Assembly: GCA_021286925.1 (NCBI GenBank)
Contig: JAJTBL010000061.1
Span: forward strand, 1-8,556
Origin: Spirochaetia bacterium
GTDB lineage: Bacteria > Spirochaetota > Spirochaetia > Treponematales > Rectinemataceae
Length of the DNA: 8,556 bases
Direction of reading: 5' to 3'
Position 1 is the stretch's first letter. Each line of letters opens with the position of its first letter. Made by a program: the position numbers and the translations under genes. The notes under the pieces are model-generated. The model searched no databases. It was given only the letters and a program-made list of their open reading frames with translations, and was not told where the DNA came from. Shown here piece by piece: positions 6,520 through 8,556 of the stretch.

Positions 6520-7707
6520 ATGATAAAAACAGCGTTCAAGGGAACACAGACAAGCATCCGCTTCGGCATCAGCTATGTCATGCTATTTGCTATTTACGGT
6601 ATTTCCTCACCTTATCTGCAATTGATGATTAGGCGGCTGGGGTACGCGCCATCCGCTGTCGGCATATTTCTCGGTCTTTTCGAACTGATTGGCATAACCG
6701 GCCCCATCGTGCTGGCACGAAATGCGGACTTTCGGGGGGCGTACAAACCCTATTTGATCGCATCTGGGCTGATGATTCTTGCCGGACTTGCAACGCTAGT
6801 GCCATTCAGAATTCCTGTCATAACGATCATAAGCCTCAGCCTTCTGTCGCTTGGGCTCAAAACACCGATACCAGTTCTCGACGCTGCCCTCTTCAGAGCA
6901 ATCGACACAACGGCGGCGCCGGAATCCCGCGGTTTGAATTATAATCTGCTGCGTTCCCTCGGCTCCGCTGGCTTTGTCATCGTAACCCTGATTGTGCAGA
7001 GCATCCCGGGTTTTGACTCGACAGGCTCGAAAACCATGGCTCTGTATATGGGTATTCTGACTGCCTTCTATCTCGGCGGCCTGCTATTCCTGCCGGGCAA
7101 CGGCGCCTCCCAGCCAGCAGCTCACAAGGAAAAGTTTTCCTTTGCCTGGATTGATTCGGTTTTCATCACCGGCATTCTTGTCATCGCTCTGGGCAGGCTG
7201 GCGATGGCTGCTGTTGGTTCGTTTTTTTCCCTGTATCTGACTGAAGAATTAAAATGGCACGCGGTAGGCGCGATGTGGGCATTATCCGCGACCGCTGAAA
7301 TACCTTTTATCGCGCTTTCATGGAAATTCATCAAAAAAAACAGCCCCATGACCGCCATCGCCATATCTTCATCGGCGATTATTGTCCGGCTCCTGATCTA
7401 CGCACTGTTTCCGAGCCCGGCGGGGGCGATCGCGGGTCAGTTGCTGCACTCGCTCTGCTATGGGCTTTTTCAGCCTGCGGCTATAGTCTTTGTAAGCCTG
7501 AAAACACCGCCTGAAAAAAGAGCGACAGGCATGGCGATTTTCATGGGTTTCGGCGTCGGTTTGCCGGCATTTGTCGGAAGCGCGCTGGGCGGAAGGATTG
7601 TTGAACTGCTGGGATACCGCGGGCTCTTCGGCGGCTACACACTGTTTGCGGCCGCGAGCCTTCTGGTTTTCTATAAAAACAGGAAATTGCTCACCGCGGT
7701 AAAATAA
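6520..7707 (+). CDS. Major facilitator superfamily transporter (MFS_1-like, 12 TM)
   Basis: A 395-aa inner-membrane secondary transporter. About twelve hydrophobic segments are visible, six before and six after a hydrophilic loop at residues 193-207. Features resemble the LacY/HcaT-like MFS_1-like group: an N-terminal segment running into YGISSPYLQLMIRRLG (26-41), an Asp in TM4 (LDAALF, 120-125), YNLLRSLGSAGF (141-152) after the TM4-5 loop, and HSLCYGLFQPA (310-320) in the C half. The substrate cannot be read from sequence; the coupled fumarase makes a carboxylate a reasonable guess and nothing more. Start ATG 6520 lies 3 nt after the fumarase stop and lacks its own Shine-Dalgarno, which points to translational coupling. 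The end nearly touches the convergent NUDIX gene (3 nt between stops), and no intrinsic terminator is evident. Confidence 0.9.
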   Translation: MIKTAFKGTQTSIRFGISYVMLFAIYGISSPYLQLMIRRLGYAPSAVGIFLGLFELIGITGPIVLARNADFRGAYKPYLIASGLMILAGLATLVPFRIPVITIISLSLLSLGLKTPIPVLDAALFRAIDTTAAPESRGLNYNLLRSLGSAGFVIVTLIVQSIPGFDSTGSKTMALYMGILTAFYLGGLLFLPGNGASQPAAHKEKFSFAWIDSVFITGILVIALGRLAMAAVGSFFSLYLTEELKWHAVGAMWALSATAEIPFIALSWKFIKKNSPMTAIAISSSAIIVRLLIYALFPSPAGAIAGQLLHSLCYGLFQPAAIVFVSLKTPPEKRATGMAIFMGFGVGLPAFVGSALGGRIVELLGYRGLFGGYTLFAAASLLVFYKNRKLLTAVK

Positions 7708-7710
7708 ATG

Positions 7711-8301
7711 TTACAAATCGATGCGTATGCCGCGCTTTAAAAGAGCTTTTTCCGCCATGAAAAGGGCAGTTGCCATCAGAGCATGCCGGTATTCGCCCTC
7801 CCCCATCATGTTCCGCACTTCGGAAGCAGGGACCAATACCGCATCGACAATTTCATGCTCGTCAAGATTGCGGTCAACAGCGGGAGTGGGATCCAAAGCA
7901 AGGAAAATATGGAAGTGATTGGACTGAATGGCGGGATTGGGAAACACATCAGCAACCTGCGTGACATCCTTCGAAACCCAGCCGGTTTCCTCGGCTAACT
8001 CGCGCTGAGCCGCCTCAATCGGCGCCTCATCAGGCTCGATGACCCCGCCCGGGAATTCGAGGCTGATGGCATCCGCGCCATGGCGGTATTGGCGCACCAT
8101 CAGAAAACTGCCGCCTTTTTCAGATCGAACGAGCGGAACCACGACTGCCCAATCGCGGGATTCCAGAACGGAAAAAGTTCCCTGACGGCCATCAGGCCCT
8201 CTGCTGGTTTTTTCAAACACGGTAAAAATATGTCCGCGATACGCTTCTCTTTTATCTACCGTCTGCCACAGAATACTGCCGCTGCCGTCACCTGCAACCA
8301 T
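7711..8301 (-). CDS. NUDIX hydrolase, ADP-ribose pyrophosphatase type
   Basis: Predicted to cleave a nucleoside diphosphate linked to another moiety, most likely ADP-ribose to AMP and ribose 5-phosphate, in the cytoplasm (196 aa, typical of NudF-like enzymes). The NUDIX box is intact: Gly86, five residues, Glu92, seven residues, then REL-A-EE-T-G (100-107), with Glu104 and Glu105 as metal ligands. A Trp replaces the usual aliphatic residue at the last position. The preceding YRHG and LEFPGG, and the prolines at 121 and 123 about fifteen residues past the box (FPNPA), fit ADP-sugar hydrolases; other NDP-sugars remain possible. ATG 8301 is preceded by GGAGG at 8311-8307 with five-base spacing, a strong site. 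An upstream ATG at 8323 is out of frame. It is transcribed divergently from the PAS gene and convergently to the MFS gene. Confidence 0.93.
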   Translation of the reverse strand: MVAGDGSGSILWQTVDKREAYRGHIFTVFEKTSRGPDGRQGTFSVLESRDWAVVVPLVRSEKGGSFLMVRQYRHGADAISLEFPGGVIEPDEAPIEAAQRELAEETGWVSKDVTQVADVFPNPAIQSNHFHIFLALDPTPAVDRNLDEHEIVDAVLVPASEVRNMMGEGEYRHALMATALFMAEKALLKRGIRIDL

Positions 8302-8409
8302 TTTTTCCTCCGCCTGCGATCATGCTAGCCTATTTTGATATTTTCAATCAAGCTGAAAGCTGGTATCCTTGATACAGCGACACATTCAGCTTTGGAAAGG
8401 CAGGAAACA
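8302..8409. promoter_or_regulatory. Divergent promoter region between NUDIX and PAS genes, with nested inverted repeats
   Basis: On the plus strand TTTTCA (8341-8346), 17 bases, then TATCCT (8364-8369) preceded by TGG resembles an extended -10 promoter for the PAS gene, with a start near 8376. On the minus strand TTGATT with an 18-base spacer to TAGCAT, or TTGAAA with a 17-base spacer to CATGAT, could serve the NUDIX gene; neither is strong. Inverted repeats overlap these elements: AAGCTGAA (8350-8357) with TTCAGCTT (8385-8392), ATCAAG (8347-8352) with CTTGAT (8368-8373), and TTGAT (8335-8339) with ATCAA (8347-8351). They could be operator half-sites, but they are short and may be partly chance. 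Confidence 0.35.
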
Positions 8410-8556
8410 ATGGAATTCGAAATCCCCGATTTTTTCAAAACCCTTGAACCTTCAATCACCGTCTGCGATAAAAACTATATCCTCATCTACATGAATGACA
8501 AGGCTGTCGCGTCCTACCGCGACGCGGGCGGGAAAGCCTTGCTGGGCCAGGATATC
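8410..8556 (+). CDS. PAS domain protein, N-terminal 49 residues, cut by window edge
   Basis: A sensor-type protein whose full length and output domain lie beyond the right edge. The visible 49 residues include ITVCDKNYILIYMNDKAVAS and GGKALLGQDI, the usual opening strands and helix of a PAS fold (a 'who am I, what was I doing' pattern with YMND). It begins almost directly with the PAS domain, with no signal peptide or membrane segment, so it is cytoplasmic. It resembles the small stand-alone PAS proteins common in clostridia and spirochaetes, but a longer kinase, cyclase or regulator is equally possible. ATG 8410 is supported by AGGAAACA directly upstream (AGGA at 8402-8405, four bases before ATG). 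The start shares a control region with the divergent NUDIX gene. Confidence 0.75.
   Translation, partial: MEFEIPDFFKTLEPSITVCDKNYILIYMNDKAVASYRDAGGKALLGQDI

Noticed and set aside
7694..7740. Possible hairpin CGCGG/CCGCG at the MFS-NUDIX junction
   Set aside because: The 5-bp stem with a loop of about 30 nt and no clean T-run is too weak to call a terminator.

Overview
The window looks like chromosomal DNA from a Gram-negative anaerobe. The best guess is a spirochaete (Treponema/Spirochaeta/Rectinema-like), held with modest confidence. The reasons are an oxygen-sensitive class I fumarase beside a two-cluster ferredoxin/DUF362 protein, a PEGA-domain protein that appears to end in an outer-membrane beta-barrel, and a LysM/M23 envelope hydrolase. 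Base composition looks slightly above 50% GC throughout. I saw no mobile element, tRNA, rRNA or CRISPR array. Coding density is high and the gene content is mostly conventional.

Layout. (1) Bases 1-802, minus strand: the N-terminal half of PTS Enzyme I (ptsI), running off the left edge. A good promoter lies so close to its ATG that the mRNA may be leaderless. (2) Bases 888-1826, minus: a membrane-anchored or secreted LysM-LysM-M23 peptidoglycan endopeptidase with a GTG start, a clear Shine-Dalgarno and a TATAAT promoter overlapped by an inverted repeat. (3) Bases 1827-2002: a divergent intergenic region. (4) Bases 2003-7707, plus: four closely packed genes. These are a PEGA/FlgD-like/beta-barrel envelope protein, a DUF362 protein with two [4Fe-4S] motifs, a single-chain class I fumarate hydratase, and a 12-TM MFS transporter. 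The last three are separated by a 4-nt overlap and a 3-nt gap, so they almost certainly form one translationally coupled unit. The PEGA gene, 27 nt upstream, may share the transcript. (5) Bases 7711-8301, minus: a NUDIX hydrolase of the ADP-ribose pyrophosphatase type, convergent with the MFS gene. (6) Bases 8302-8409: a compact divergent regulatory region with several small inverted repeats. (7) Bases 8410-8556, plus: the start of a PAS-domain protein, cut by the right edge.

How the genes may work together. The DUF362-fumarase-MFS group suggests an anaerobic carboxylate module. The transporter could move an organic acid or other small molecule, the fumarase interconverts fumarate and malate (or a related hydroxyacid pair), and the ferredoxin-like DUF362 protein might handle electrons or Fe-S chemistry. 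This is inference from gene order; the transporter substrate and the DUF362 reaction cannot be read from the sequence. The M23 peptidase and the PEGA/barrel protein diverge from a shared control region and both belong to the cell envelope. The points most worth a second look are the possibly leaderless ptsI, the composite architecture of the PEGA protein, the coupled DUF362-fumarase-MFS unit, and an apparent insertion plus an altered cluster-side motif in the fumarase. I did not find a clear previously undescribed defence or mobile system.
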